Source: Dactylonectria macrodidyma (Eukaryota; Ascomycota; Sordariomycetes; Hypocreales; Nectriaceae). From it: a DNA stretch of 64,000 bases. The stretch is taken from NCBI GenBank assembly GCA_020744425.1, contig JAGMUV010000040.1, positions 1 to 64,000 on the forward strand, in the 5' to 3' direction. The position numbers were made by a program, and so were the translations under genes. The notes under the pieces are model-generated. The model did not search any database and was not told where the DNA came from. It worked only from the letters and a program-made list of their open reading frames with translations. This document shows, piece after piece, positions 37,692 through 49,484 of this stretch; positions within the stretch are counted from its first letter, which is position 1; every line of letters starts with the position of its first letter.

Positions 37692-40021
37692 ATGACCCTG
37701 TTATCTACAACCCCGCTCAACGTAACATCACCAACTTCGTCAACTTTAACAATATCACGTCCTCGCTACCCAACTAAACACGATCACAACTATTACAATT
37801 CTGCACCAATGGCTACGGCAAATACATCAATCGGAAGCCCTGACTCAAGAGAAGATACCATCCGACTTTGGATTAATTCTGAGACCGGGAAGCATAACTT
37901 TTCACGGTGTAACGATGAGAACCTTGAACTCCGGACGGTAGCCGGCGTCGAGCTCTTTCGAGCCGGTTATTATAAGAACCTCGCTGTTGCAAGCCGTGAT
38001 CTTAAAGTCAGTTATTGGGGACTATATTCTCGTCATAAAGGGTCTCATCCGCGCCAGAAGAATGGCGGCAATCACACCTTATTCTCGAAGGAAGAGGAGG
38101 GAGCTATTATCATTTGGGCACATCGCCGCATCACTCACGGACATCACATCACAATTCGTGCCCTTTGTCAACATGCGAATGCCGTTCTGAGGGCTAAAGA
38201 GAGGCCGCCAACGGCCTCTAGAAAGTGGGCAAGGCATTTTATGAGACGTTGGAAGCATACCTTTCATAAGAGGAAATCTACAACCCGAGATGCCAAGAGA
38301 AAGGCCATGGAAGACCGTGGCGAAGTTGAGAAGTGGTTCAAAGCTTGGCGAGAGTACCATATGCGTTATGTCAATCCTGAAAACGTGTGGAACGTTGACG
38401 AGATTGGCTTCATGATCGGATATCTCTTAAAAGGGACTTTCCTATGGACTTTCGCAGAGATTGAGCGGCCAATTCTCACGGATGCACACGAATTATGTTC
38501 AATGACAGCCATCGAAGCCATCTCGGCCGCTGGAAAGTCGATAGCACCGTTCCTGATCATGCCTGGAGTCCAGCTTCCGTTCAGGTGGTTTGACAACAAC
38601 CTTGACGGCGATACATCCATTGCCACGAGTCCCAGGGGTTATATCACTGATATCCTCGCCTCGGAATGGATTGAACACTTCGAGAGACTAACGAGACCTT
38701 CAAATCCCGGCGAAAAACGAGTCATCCTCCTCGATGGATGCGAAAGTCACTTTACAAAGGAACTCGCGGTACACGCTAAACAGCACAACATTGAAATCTT
38801 CCCTTTCCCCCCACATTTGACTCATATGTTACAACCTTTGGATGTTGGAGTGTTCAGCTCTTACAAGCATTGGCAACAAGATGTCTTATACCGGGAGATT
38901 GCGGATGGAGCCACAGATTTTAACAAGTCTGACTTCTTATTTCACCTTCAGGAAATAAGGGATCGCACTTTTAAAAAGTCAACGATTATCTCTGCCTGGG
39001 AGAAGTGTGGTATCTATCCTTTTAACCCATCAGTTGTGCTAGATCAAATGGTTGACCCCCTATCATCACTTAGCCAAGAGGTCAATGAGCAAGACCTGCC
39101 TGGTTATGTGACACTTGGGGATACTTCAGAAAGCGATTTTGACGGCTCAGATGACGACGAAAATGCTCCTGAAGATGACTCAGATGATTAGGAATTCCAG
39201 GAGATTCCAATAACCCCCAAAACTCCCGAAAAGATCAACTGGGCCACCGTTGCTATCCCCCCCTTCAACATCCACATTATCCAACGCTACCAAGAATACG
39301 TTGCCTTACGGATTGAAGCTTCAATCGTCTCCGGTGTACGGCTGACGCCCTCGGTGGCTCATGTTCATGAAAAATCGAGGAAAGCTACAGAAGTTCTTAT
39401 GATCAATGGCATTACATCGACTGAGGAGATGAAGCGTCTGAAGGAGAAGAATCTACGCCGCCGGGCACTTCACAGGGGACTCAAATTGTAAGTAATTACG
39501 GCCCAATTCGCGTTAGTGATGCCAGACTTCGTGTCGCCAAAGACGAATACCATCGACGAGCCGCTCAAGCTGAAGAATATCGACGATATAGGAAGAAAGA
39601 AGCGACTGATGAAGTGAAATATATATATCGTTGGATAAAGGATGTACGAAGTATTGTCCGGGTAAGTGTTAATAACATTTCAGGGGTCGAAGCACGCAGA
39701 GGTTTATGGGCAAAAGCTGCACGACGAGAGCTTCTCTCTTCTAACGAGGATATGAGTAAGAGATATGCTATTCAACGTGAATTCCGTGAGTCCTTTGCAC
39801 TGTCATTGGAGAGGATCACGGGCATCACTTGGCCCCCTGACTATGACGAAGAGACTGTCACTTCGGCAGTCAAATTCGTTGCCTTGGAGGAACAGGAACG
39901 CCGTGCAGCTAAGAAATTGCTTACATATGAGGCTGACGGCATTGAAATCATAGTTGAAGACTGCATTGAAGTCAGTCAGGGGAATTTACGGTGCCAAAGG
40001 AGGAGCCGGAATAGGGGTTAA
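37692..40021 (+). pseudogene. Fot1-like DDE transposase, C-terminal third disrupted
   Basis: The main frame 37692-39191 encodes 499 residues: an N-terminal DNA-binding region with KKNGGNHTLFSKEEE and a CENP-B-like HTH (KWARHFMRRWKHTF), then the DDE_1 catalytic core with aspartates in VWNVDEIGFM, VILLDGCESHF and MLQPLDVGVF. A TAG at 39189 ends the frame, but about 100 further codons in the same frame read as protein (FQEIPITPKTPEK, then EYVALRIEASIV) up to a second stop at 39489. After a frame change the region 39500-40021 stays protein-like (RVAKDEYHRRAAQAEEYRR, then GITWPPDYDEE). The TAG fits a CAG-to-TAG change. Catalytic residues are intact, so the truncated protein could still be active. 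Confidence 0.8.
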
Positions 40022-40130
40022 ATTGGACTTGGGTAAATACATGACATTCCCCCGGTCGCAAATATCACATATTATTGTTTTAATGAAGTGACTTCTAAAT
40101 TGGGGAGAAAACCCCCTGTTTGGAAGTACC

Positions 40131-40227
40131 TTTTTTTTGCGAATCAAGGGCCCCTTTTGCTAGTCAAGGGACCCCCCGTGGGAGCGGAAGCGACCACGGG
40201 GAACGCCGGACTAGAGGCCCCCACAAG
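40131..40227. repeat. Right TIR of the Fot1-like element
   Basis: Reverse complement of the left TIR, followed by TA at 40228. Confidence 0.93.
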
Positions 40228-40638
40228 TACCGGTCGCCTTAAGCTCGGCGAGCTTGGTAGAGAGGCTTATTAAGGATAAGAATGAGGGGAAGAGGGAAGG
40301 TGTAAGAAATCTATATTGGAGTGGTAGCTTAGTGACCCTCAGTAATGCTATTTATACAAGTGACAAAAAAAAATACCTCATATCTAGTACAAACAAAGCT
40401 ATTTCAGCTTTGTGAGGAAGCAGTTGTGAAGAAATGGGTAACAATGGCAGAAATGGCACGTCCCTGTACCCCAGAGCAAAGTTTTTAATATCTGAGCGTG
40501 AGGTAGCTCCCCGCATAATAAGGCTCTGCTGAGACATTCTAGTACAACAAGCCAAGGTGCTGACATGCCCACTACCCAACAGGCGGCCAGGGACCCCATT
40601 CGGCCACCAAGCTTATAGCGCTTTTGGGAGAATGGATC

Positions 40639-41290
40639 ATGCCGTCCTGCCATCGAAAGCTCTATCTCGCTTGGAGGCCGCCACCCACACCAAACCCTGA
40701 CACCTACAGTCCACACGACCGCTGCATCTTTCACATCGTCACCTCAGCCGATAGAAATTGTCGACCTTACGCCCCAAGATGAGGATCGGGGCCGCGACCC
40801 TGCCGAGACCTCCCTTCTGTGGACTCTGAACCCAAGCCCTGCAATGGTGTTCCATATAATGCACGCTGGTGACGTCAAAAAACAAGACATTGTGGCCCCG
40901 AATGATATTGTGGATCCTCTTACTGGGAATCCATCCTGGGGCCGGTTTGTCAAGATCCTGAGAGCTGGCGGTGATTTCGGAGTTGGTTTTAGGGACGGTG
41001 AAGAATTCCTGGTGGTGAATTGTCACATTCGTGTCGTCAGCGAGCGGCAAATTCCTCGCCTATATCCAGTACTTACGGAATTCCACAGTGTTGAACTCGG
41101 AGATATCTGTTCACAGCTACGCAGAATTATCCTCAACTTTCTATGGGGGCCGATACCACTTTCCCATCGACGAGCCAGCGAAGGAGAGGGAGGACATGAA
41201 GCATGCCTGCCGCAGCAAATCACTCAAAAACCCAACCCCTCACGCCCCTGCACAAATTTGCCCGTGATTTCACCTACTGGAAGCTACTGA
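40639..41290 (+). CDS. Hypothetical protein fragment with a SUMO-interaction-like motif
   Basis: One frame is open for about 215 codons; the first ATG is at 40844 but plausible coding extends upstream. The sequence is not low-complexity. It includes PIEIVDLTPQDED, which has the hydrophobic-Asp-Leu-Thr pattern with acidic tail of SUMO-interacting motifs, then HIMHAGDVKKQD and DPLTGNPSWGRFVKILR. No family recognised. It lies between two transposons and may be the remains of an interrupted gene. Confidence 0.35.
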
Positions 41291-41300
41291 GATTGGAATC

Positions 41301-41401
41301 GAGATCTTGACGACTAATATGGAACGTGTCGATGTCTCATTCTTACTACTGACAACTGAGTATGAGACATCGACACGTTCCATATTGGTCGTCAAGATCT
41401 C
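41301..41401. repeat. 40-bp near-perfect inverted repeat (hairpin)
   Basis: Arms at 41301-41340 and 41362-41401 are reverse complements with one mismatch, separated by 21 bases. The arm starts GAGATCTTGACGAC. The transcript would fold into a long stem-loop. Confidence 0.93.
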
Positions 41402-41596
41402 GTGACTTAGTGGAGGCAGAGCATGCACTGGTGACGAAGGTGATGGGGAGAGAAGTTCTGGATTTAAATCTGCAAGGTATTGGGCCGTTCAGTCGCCAGA
41501 ATGGTGGGCTTACGGCTTGTGCTGCAGGTGGCGGGAACAGAACGCTGCCCTCTGAGCGGCTTAGGGCATGACGAGAATATTTTGCAAATCGCTCTT

Positions 41597-42056
41597 GGCC
41601 GCCGTTGATCGCAGCAGGACAGAACATTGCTCACCAGGACCGATAATGCAAGCCACACACCATGCGTATGGCGGTGTACTGGCCTTCGCATCGTCCTGCT
41701 GATCACCTCGTAGATGCATTCTTTTGACCTACGTCCACACCAATTGCATGCTTGGGACTGACTATCTCCCGTCACTTCAATCTGCGCAAGATTATTTTGC
41801 GCAGTTTATGTGAAGGTAGCTCTGCAAAAGAATGCATCTACGAGGTGATCAGCAGGAGATAGTCAGTCCCAAGCATGTAATTGGTGTGGACGTAGGTACC
41901 CATGGAACGTTGAGATACCAGCACGAGCTGGGAGGAAAAACTGGATGCCAGGAAGAGGCAAAGTCAGGGACGTCGATTATGCCCGAGTTTGTCCGAGGGA
42001 GCTGAGCACTGCCGATCGTTTCCCGCGGTTTGGTGATCGGCAGTGATGAGGCTTAG
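41597..42056. repeat. Dispersed hairpin-ended repeat, copy A (with inverted internal duplication)
   Basis: Similar to 54320-54703 at both ends. It begins GCCGCCGTTGATCGCAGC and ends with a hairpin (CTGCCGATC/GATCGGCAG type) followed by GAGGCTTAG. Relative to copy B, the central unit is present twice, the extra copy inverted: blocks around CTCGTAGATGCATTC and TGGTGTGGACGTAGG each occur in both orientations. A hairpin about ten bases before a fixed end is a Helitron-type feature; CTTAG in place of CTRR makes that tentative. Confidence 0.7.
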
Positions 42057-42062
42057 GAGCTA

Positions 42063-44289
42063 CCATCCAGGACCACCTAATGCACACCCCCACCTAATGC
42101 ACAACCAAAATTTCGATCCTCCCATACAAAATCCAAATTTTGCTGCTCGCAAAAACAGGCCACATTGACACTTTAAAACGGAGGCTTTGGAGACAGTTCC
42201 TAGAAAATTGTTCAAATTTTACTCTCTGCGTGGTTTTTTGACCTCCCGACCGCTGCGTGTGCGCTGGCAGTGCTTTGTTACGACCATAAAGTCCTCACTT
42301 TCGTCCTCTGACCTGACACCCACCTCAATCACCGACTCGACCTCCTCATCCACGTCCACCTCTATTTCTGCCTCCTTTGAGTTTGGAAGAGCTTCTCCAG
42401 CCGCTAGAGTCTCAGATAGAGACATGAATCGTCGGTTCGGGTTTGGTACCGCCTTTCTTTTCTTCCCTCGCCGCAGATGGGCCATCTGCTCCTCAAGGCC
42501 AGTAATCCGCGCATTCTGAACGGCCACCTTCATCTCTAAAGCTTCCAGCCCCTTTGCGATCTTACTGTACTTCCGCCTGGTCGGACGACTTCGATGTTTG
42601 GCCATATCTCTCACCTGGCGGCTCGTTTTCGGCGTATCATCTGAGTGCAGATGAGGAGGGCTGGGCGTCTTGAATCGTTCCAGCACTTTTTCTTTGTCCG
42701 GTTGAATTTCCGGATGTGTTAGAGCTTTGTGACGGTTGATAGGCCAATTTCCAGTAAACCTCCAGCCGGATAAGATAATCTTCTTCCTCATGCCCGCCTC
42801 TCTGGCTTTCGCGTATGCCCGAATAAAGTTGACTTTGTCAACCGGCGCAGAATCGGTCAAACTAGCCAGCTTTTGGAGTTCTTTCCGATACGCACCTTTG
42901 ATGACATTAAAAATTCCATTATCTAACGGTTGCAAACCATGGGAACAATGTGCTGGTAGGTAACAGCAGTAGACGTTGTTCAGAAAGCACGTGGCCATCC
43001 ACTCGTCCTGACTGCTCGTTAGCGTCCCTATAGCGGGTGACTCCGCGGCGAAAACACCAAAAGGCTCACCTGCGCATGGCTCCCGTGACCGTCAAGGATA
43101 ATAAGTCTCGCATCCGATGCATCACGAGGCTCCGTTTGAGGTAGATAGACGTCTTTCAACCACTCGAGAGCTATATGGTTGTCGGTCCAGCCGTTCGGAG
43201 ATGTGATGTAGTGCCAGTCCGCTATCAATTCGAATTCCTTAAGGAACCACTGCTTCTGCAGCTCTTTTCCTTTAAAGATAATTCCCGGTTTTAAAGCGCG
43301 GCCAGTTGCTGTGACAGCCTCAATAAACGAGGTCCACGTGCGCGACTGAACACCCTTCAACAACGCCTTCTTCTTCGGGTCGGAGCTCCCGATTACGAGG
43401 CTGTCCAGGCCTTATGGACAACCAATTAGTTATGCCCTATAAAAGCACGTAGAGAACTTGTAGAGGACTTACCGAAACCCGCCATTATGCCACCCTCGTC
43501 CACGTTAACCGTGTTCTCAGGCTTGATCCAGCCGTATTCCGTCTCCCGAATATCGAAGTACCAATTGACCGCCTTCGGAGTAAACCCGTCAAATCTGGCG
43601 GCTTCCTGGCGTTTTCCAAGCTTGGTAGATAGTTGTAGGTGGCGCTTGACGAACCTGGTGGTCCAGTGCTTGCCCAGAGGCTTGTTATCGCCTTGTTGTT
43701 TGAGGATGGCCTCGACACAGGCACGGAGCTGGCTGTGCGAGAGAGCATAGCCCAGAGACTCTTGTCGCAGCACCCAACGAACGAGAGTCTCCTCCTGGCT
43801 CTTGTAAATACGCTGGTGGGCCTGGATACGTTCATTCCTGCTCGCTTGACCGGAAAGTCGTCCAGAAAGGGTCGACTGAGGCACTCCACGTTTCTGAGCC
43901 GCCTCATTCTGTGAGAGGCCTCTATCAGTGGTATCTAATATAGCCTCAACTACGTCATCTTCGGTATAATTACGGCGAACCATTGCGGAGGGAGTTCCGT
44001 GGAGTAAATTAGGTGAAGATTCGGCTTGAGTGGATGGAGTCGCCTAGGGTACATGAGGTGAAATGCGAAAAAATTCAAAGGGCTAGAGAACCAGGCCACG
44101 AGGCGGAACGGGGAAAATTTAAGCCGATATGAAAATTCTATGAAAAAAGCAATATAGTACAGGTCTTAGTTTGCAAGTACCTTCATTCCTGGCCGAATAC
44201 GGTGCAATTGAAAATTTGGATTTTGTATGGGAGGAGCGAAATTTTGGTTATCCATTAGGTGGGGTTATCCATTAGGTGGTCCTGGATGG
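42063..44289 (-). mobile_element. Complete pogo-like transposon, copy 2
   Basis: A 2227-bp element flanked by TA (42061-42062 and 44290-44291). Inverted termini begin CCATCCAGGACCACCTAATG and are similar over about 80 bases; each contains the CACCTAATG motif twice. It encodes an intact spliced transposase (42219-43983), so this copy may be autonomous. It sits immediately beside the end of dispersed repeat copy A. Confidence 0.92.
42219..43983 (-). CDS. Pogo-like DDE transposase, copy 2 (intact, two introns)
   Basis: Exons 43983-43473, 43410-43070 and 43007-42219 give 546 residues. Introns of 62 bases each: the first runs GTAAGT...ATAAG, the second GTGAGC...GTCAG with a GCTAAC branch site. 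N-terminal HTH region (EDDVVEAILDTTDRGLSQNE); catalytic aspartates in NTVNVDEGG, LIILDGHGSHA and HGLQPLDNGIF; a C-terminal coiled-coil-like segment and basic RGKKRKAVPNPN, probably a nuclear localisation signal. It is closely related to copy 1 (15083-16848) with identical intron positions and lies inside well-formed TIRs. Confidence 0.9.
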
Positions 44290-44296
44290 TAGCTTG

Positions 44297-45035
44297 GAGG
44301 TGGGGTGGGTGTGGTGGGCAGTGCCGAGCTGAACGCAGGCTACACATGTTGTCAGACAATTGGCTCCACAGGGATCATTGTTGGCACCAGTCAATTGATG
44401 AGAATTATCTAAGGAGCAAGAACTCAATGACTGGATTCAGTGAGTCACGTTGCTCTTTATACACAAATGAAAACATTGCCTGTTTAGGCAGCAGCCTGCT
44501 GCTTGACGCTAATTGTGGTCGTTCATTCTCATCGTGAACAAGTTCACGATGATCGTGATTCTTGCCTCATTTAGACGGCATGTCACATATCGGGATCTCG
44601 GATTTTGCAGCTATGACAACAGTCAAGCTTTCTGCCCTTCATCATAAGGTTCCACAGCCACTTTCTTCGTCACTGGCCTCGTCATCAGCTTCGTCACAAG
44701 CTATGATCAGGAGGATAGCTAGATAAAGTCAAATAGTCCGTAGCATCCGGACCCTCTTGGCTGTCCGAGGTCATCATCAGTCTCTTCATCTATAAGACTG
44801 ACCCAAAGACCCTCATTAGATAGGAAGAATAGCAAGAGCTTCTCACACACATGATCACTTCCATCTCCTAGATGCAACACGGCAGCTGCTCCAGTGGGGC
44901 CGGGGCTTGATATGCGACACATGTCGTACAGTACATTAGTAAAAGGCAGACTCGACGCCAAAACGAGGCTTACGAAGAGCGGAGGTGGGGTGGATGTGGT
45001 GGGCAGTGCTGAGCTGAACGCAGGCTACACATGTC
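44297..45035. repeat. Pair of ~54-bp direct repeats about 680 bp apart
   Basis: 44297-44349 and 44981-45035 share GAGGTGGGGTGG, GTGGTGGGCAGTG and GAACGCAGGCTACACATGT with few differences. Between them, 44350-44590 resembles other dispersed sequence (6777-6845 and 34520-34570). No protein-coding region seen. Confidence 0.6.
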
Positions 45036-46414
45036 GCAGACTGCTACTACCTAAACGACAAGCCTCGAGTAAAGATCTAGTAGCAAGATTAGATACGTCG
45101 GTGGCAGTGCGTGTTGGCTTCAAGGTCCTACTAACTTCAGAGAGGACATAGGCAGGCGCTGGTAGGTGGCCTAACCTGCGGCCGCATGTCAGCGACCTTC
45201 TCGCCTCGTTTTAAACTCCCAATCTCTCTTGGCACAGCCCCCATCTCTGTTCTGCCTAGCCGCCGCCTTGATGGCACAGCCCCTCAGAAGTATGGGATCG
45301 TGGAACAGTCTCGAGGCAGTATTTATTTACTAGCTTACATCGGTTATCATCGCAAGATCGCCCACATGATCAGCATTCCTCAGCAACCAGGCTTCTCGCC
45401 GACATCGACCTCATCCATGGACCCGCGGAGTCAACTCCTGGCCCGTAAGCCGCCTATAGCCTCATTAGTGGACCAATTCCATGCCCGTTCAGAAGCCATA
45501 TTTACGACCGACACGAGGGCCCACCTCTGGGACATGAATGCCCCTGGAAGGCAAGACGACACTCTGGACAATACTGCCTTAAGGGCGAAGCTCGCGCACT
45601 ACGTATGTTGACTCGATGTGATGTTTCGTGACGAAACATGTGTCAGAAGACTGGTGAACTGGACTCGCTCTGATATCAAAAGTAGAACAATTTCTGGGAA
45701 AGTGATGGCAAGGGAGCAGGCACTAGAACCCTCGTGCCGAAGCTCGTCCTTGTGTGAGCCACGCATCTTCATAGGCATTTAGTAGAGCCGTTACCTGACG
45801 CTTCACAGCACAGTTCTTGGGGAAGTTGTCTTCGGAAAGTCTGCGCCAGCTACCTTGCAAATCCGTCGCGACACTCTGCAATACCTTGTTGAGGTAGCAG
45901 GCTTCTGTAGCACGACTACACAAAAGTTCCTCACAACCCTCACGCCTTATGTCCACTCTTACCTTCAATATGACGACGGTAATGATACCCCTGCATATAT
46001 GAGTCTGTATCCGGTTTCTTACTTTGCTGTAGAGTATTTCCAAACTTGCTAACCAGGTTTGCGAACGCTAGCTCTTGTTTTTCGCTGTCCAAGAAACAGC
46101 AACTGCATTATGGGTAGCATCCGAGTCCAGTTGTCTACTCGAAATTGTTTTGTCTTCCTTAGCTGCAATGAGGCCAAGGACATTCAATCTATCCGGTCCT
46201 ATTGCGCAACACATACCGACCTCCTCAAAATCCATCCGCTCTACCTCCTTTCATTCATCTACGAAGACCGCTATCAGAGGTGGATTGATTGGTTCGCCAA
46301 GCTCTGGAGGGAAGTTGTCGAGGTTGAAACTGTAACCAATACATCTCGTCCGCAGTGGAAAATAAGGCAAATGGATGCCGAGCGATTCAAGGCCCTCTCT
46401 AGAGCCGACGTTCT

Positions 46415-46582
46415 TGTGAGGGAACGATCATGTGACTTTCATACTTTATGAATAGTCCCACTTTATGAATATTGTGTAAATAGCTTAAGTCAGAGCTTTC
46501 CTTAGGAATCTCTTTCTCTCCTTGTAAACAATCATTTTACCCAAGTCGCACAAGACCTCGTTCGTGCTCTTGTACCGTCACA
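46415..46582 (+). repeat. 5-prime LTR, 168 bp
   Basis: Starts TGTGAGGGAACGATC and ends CTTGTACCGTCACA. Identical by eye to 49317-49484. Confidence 0.95.
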
Positions 46583-46595
46583 TATTGTTTACCAG
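46583..46595 (+). promoter_or_regulatory. Putative self-priming primer-binding site
   Basis: TATTGTTTACCAG follows the 5-prime LTR directly. ATTGTTTAC is the exact complement of GTAAACAAT inside the LTR (near 46529). In Tf1/sushi-type chromoviruses the 5-prime end of the transcript folds back to prime reverse transcription; this pairing suggests the same here. Confidence 0.5.
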
Positions 46596-46732
46596 TACCC
46601 CAATACGGTATATCACTGTCCTCGACGTGAATATCGTCAGCCCCCCCCCCCCCCCCAAACATCGCCACAGTAACAAAACATCACCTCAACACCCCTGCAA
46701 GCAGAATTTTCACCTCCCTCTCTCCATCAAAC

Positions 46733-47236
46733 CAACCAAACCAAACCAACCAAACCAAATCAAACCAAACCAAATAAACCAACGAAACCAAACGAACGAA
46801 ACCAACCAAACGAAGCCAGCCAAACGAAACCAACCAACCCAAATCAAACCAAACCAATCACACCAACCAAACCAACCAAACCAACCAAACCAACCAAACG
46901 CCAGCCAAACGAAACCCAACCAAACCAAACCAACCAAACGAAACCAACCAAACGAAACCAACCAAACGAAACCAAACCAACGAAACCAAGCGAACGACAC
47001 CAACGAAACCAAACGAAAACCAACGAAATCAAACAACGAAACCAAACGAAAACCAACGAAATCAAACTAACGAAACCAACCAAACCAAACCAACCAAACC
47101 AACCCAAACCAACCCAAACCAACCCAAACCAACCCAAACCAACCCAAACCAACCCAAACCAACCCAAACCAACCCAAACCAACCCAAACCAACCCAAACC
47201 AACCCAAACCAACCCAAATCAACCCAAACCAACCAA
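46733..47236. repeat. A/C-rich CCAAA-type microsatellite in the element leader
   Basis: About 500 bases of AACCAAACC-like units become a regular AACCCAAACC decamer array from about 47100 on. A run of 17-18 Cs lies just upstream, near 46640. Long translated ORFs through it are compositional. Confidence 0.9.
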
Positions 47237-47282
47237 ACCACTCCACCTACGCCTTAGCCACCACCATCAAGTCGATAACGCC

Positions 47283-48416
47283 ATGGTCAACGCTGCCCCT
47301 ACCCCCATCGACCGAGTGCCTCCCTGCCCCCTCCTCGGCGCCAGCAACACCGAGGAAACGTTCCGAGATGCCTTCGCAGCCAACCCAACCGGTCTCATGA
47401 AAGAAGTCTTCCTCGTATGTAACGCCGCCTACAGCATGCAAGGGGTCATCGGGTCCCTACGTACAGAAGTAGAGGACCTCCAAAACCGCCTGGAAAATAC
47501 GCTCATTACTAAGAGCGAAGGAGACGCAACGATCACCCGCCTCATGGCAGAAAACGGCACATACCTGAAAGTTATTCAGTCAGGAGGAGCTTCACATCGC
47601 ACACCAGAACACCCCGACCCTGAGGCCTTCACTGGAGAGGACCCTACTCTTCTGCCGAATTTCCTTCAGCAGCTCGACCTGAAGCTCGAAATGAACAAAG
47701 ATTGGTGGAATTCAGAGTCTCAACGTATGGGATACGTCGTCTCATGCCTCAAAGGCAAAGCACACGACCAGATCAGCTACAATATCAGAAATGGAGTAGT
47801 TCTATTCGACAACGTCAACGCCATAAAAAACGTCCTTCAGTCGGCCTTCGGAGATATCGACGCTAAAGCCACAGCTCAACTCAAGATCTTCGACATGAAA
47901 CAGGGTCACAGACCCGTTACGACATTCCTCCCTGAATGGTATGCCATCGCCAAGCTCACCGGGTGGGACAATGGAGCTCTCATTGCTCACCTCCGACGTG
48001 CTCTCCACAACGACATTACCTGGAGACTTTCCCTCACCAAGGTCAAAGACATGCCGACCGAACTTACTCAATTTATGAACCTCGTCCGTACCTGCGATAA
48101 CGAGTGCCGTCAAGTCGATGCCAATTACTTCAAGAACAACACCAACAAGCCCACAGTCAATCCCACCACAAGTTTACTACCTACCACCACGCCGCAGTTG
48201 ACGACTCCCAACGGCGGGGACCCAATGGATTTGAGCATCGTCACCTGGGGGGCAAAAGACATCGCCTCCGGCCGCAGACCCAAAACTGACGAGGAGAGAG
48301 CGGCACGCAAAGCCTATTGCACGGCACACGGGCTCTGCCACTGGTGCAGCTCGGACAAACATCGTTCCCTTAGCTGCCCTACGGCCCCCTGGAACAGCGA
48401 GGAGAAAAAAGAATAG
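47283..48416 (+). CDS. Ty3-type Gag protein
   Basis: 377 residues from ATG 47283. Retrotransposon gag domain in the middle (DPEAFTGEDPTLLPNFLQQL, FGDIDAKATAQLKI, FLPEWYAIAKLTGW), as in chromovirus capsid proteins that form the virus-like particle. Near the end, CHWCSSDKHRSLSC is a C-x2-C-x4-H-x4-C zinc knuckle for binding RNA. It ends at a stop just after the knuckle, without a protease in frame. The frame is intact, so the element could supply its own capsid while borrowing enzymes. Confidence 0.92.
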   Translation: MVNAAPTPIDRVPPCPLLGASNTEETFRDAFAANPTGLMKEVFLVCNAAYSMQGVIGSLRTEVEDLQNRLENTLITKSEGDATITRLMAENGTYLKVIQSGGASHRTPEHPDPEAFTGEDPTLLPNFLQQLDLKLEMNKDWWNSESQRMGYVVSCLKGKAHDQISYNIRNGVVLFDNVNAIKNVLQSAFGDIDAKATAQLKIFDMKQGHRPVTTFLPEWYAIAKLTGWDNGALIAHLRRALHNDITWRLSLTKVKDMPTELTQFMNLVRTCDNECRQVDANYFKNNTNKPTVNPTTSLLPTTTPQLTTPNGGDPMDLSIVTWGAKDIASGRRPKTDEERAARKAYCTAHGLCHWCSSDKHRSLSCPTAPWNSEEKKE

Positions 48417-48440
48417 TCTCCAACGGAAGTTGCACTCGGC

Positions 48441-48842
48441 CGCGTTCGTGCTCTTGTCCCGTCACATATTGTTTACCAGTACCACGACACGGCATATCAC
48501 TATCCTCGACGCGAATATCGCTAGTTCCCCTCCAACCGTCACCAACTGTGCCAAAACCCCACCCCAACACCCCTGAAGCAGAATTTTCACTTCTCTCTCT
48601 CCATCAAGCCAAACAAACCAAACGAAACCAAACGAACCAAACCAAACGAACCAAACCAAACGAACCAAACCAAACGAACCAAACCAAACGAACCAAACCA
48701 AACGAACCGAACGAACCGAACCAAACGAACCGAACGAACCAAACCAAACGATACCAAACCAACGAAACCAAACTAACCAACCAAAACCGTCAACTCCACC
48801 TACACCATAAGCCGCCACCGTCAAGTCAATAACGCCATGATC
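48441..48842 (+). repeat. Second copy of the element leader, after gag
   Basis: 48441-48545 repeats 46560-46650, including the last bases of the LTR and the primer site. Then comes an A/C-rich microsatellite (about 48605-48780), and 48788-48842 repeats 47240-47290 through the gag start codon. So the gag gene is bracketed by two leader copies. Confidence 0.85.
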
Positions 48843-48849
48843 ACCGGTG

Positions 48850-49321
48850 CCAGCGTATCGAGTTGGAGACATGGTGCTACTTAGCACACGTAACATCGAA
48901 TCAGCCAGACCCATTCCAAAACAAGACCACAAACTCCACCCACAATTCATTCCACACAAGCCTCCTGCGACCATCACCAAACGACCCTCTCCCCGGCCAA
49001 CACAACCCCCCGCCTCCGCCAATAACCCTAGATGCAAAAGGGGAGAGACTCTGAGCGATTGAAGCAATACTGAACTCGAAACGCACAAAACTGAAGGGCT
49101 TCCAGTACCATATTCTATGGAAAGATTTTGATCTCAAGGAAGCAACGTGGGAACCACTGCACGACGTCGTCAACGCTCACATTGCCATCAAAGAGTTCGA
49201 AAAGCGCTACAAAAACAAACTTAGACCCACGAAGCAAGAAATGCAAAGCGCCCGCCTCCAGGCAAAGCAAGACGTGGAAGAATCAGAAGAGATGGATGGA
49301 GTAAGGGGGGACCATATGTGA
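48850..49321 (+). pseudogene. Integrase C-terminal remnant: GPY/F-type module and chromodomain
   Basis: Directly after the second leader, PAYRVGDMVLLSTRNI matches the region that precedes the chromodomain in chromovirus integrases. One frame change later (49058-49321), FQYHILWKDFDLKEATWEP is a chromodomain, which in chromoviruses guides integration to heterochromatin. The rest of pol is missing. It ends at TGA overlapping the 3-prime LTR. Confidence 0.8.
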
Positions 49322-49484
49322 GGGAACGATCATGTGACTTTCATACTTTATGAATAGTCCCACTTTATGAATATTGTGTAAATAGCTTAAGTCAGAGCTT
49401 TCCTTAGGAATCTCTTTCTCTCCTTGTAAACAATCATTTTACCCAAGTCGCACAAGACCTCGTTCGTGCTCTTGTACCGTCACA
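49317..49484 (+). repeat. 3-prime LTR, 168 bp
   Basis: Same sequence as the 5-prime LTR; followed by GTTCT, the target duplication. Confidence 0.95.

Larger units (their letters stand above)
37517..40227 (+). mobile_element. Fot1/pogo-like DNA transposon with long TIRs and TA duplication
   Basis: A 2711-bp element bounded by TA on both sides (37515-37516 and 40228-40229). The inverted termini begin CTTGTGGGGGCCTCTAG and are identical for about 97 bases, then similar for about 50 more. TIR identity indicates recent transposition. It carries one transposase gene whose frame is broken in its C-terminal third, so the copy is probably not autonomous as it stands. Confidence 0.92.
46415..49484 (+). 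mobile_element. Young Ty3-type LTR element lacking most of pol
   Basis: A 3070-bp element with two 168-bp LTRs that appear identical, flanked by a GTTCT target duplication (46410-46414 and 49485-49489). Internal order: primer site, a 5-prime leader with an A/C-rich microsatellite, gag (47283-48416), a second copy of the leader, the integrase C-terminal end with chromodomain, then the right LTR. Protease, reverse transcriptase, RNase H and integrase core are absent, so it must have moved using enzymes from another element. Confidence 0.93.
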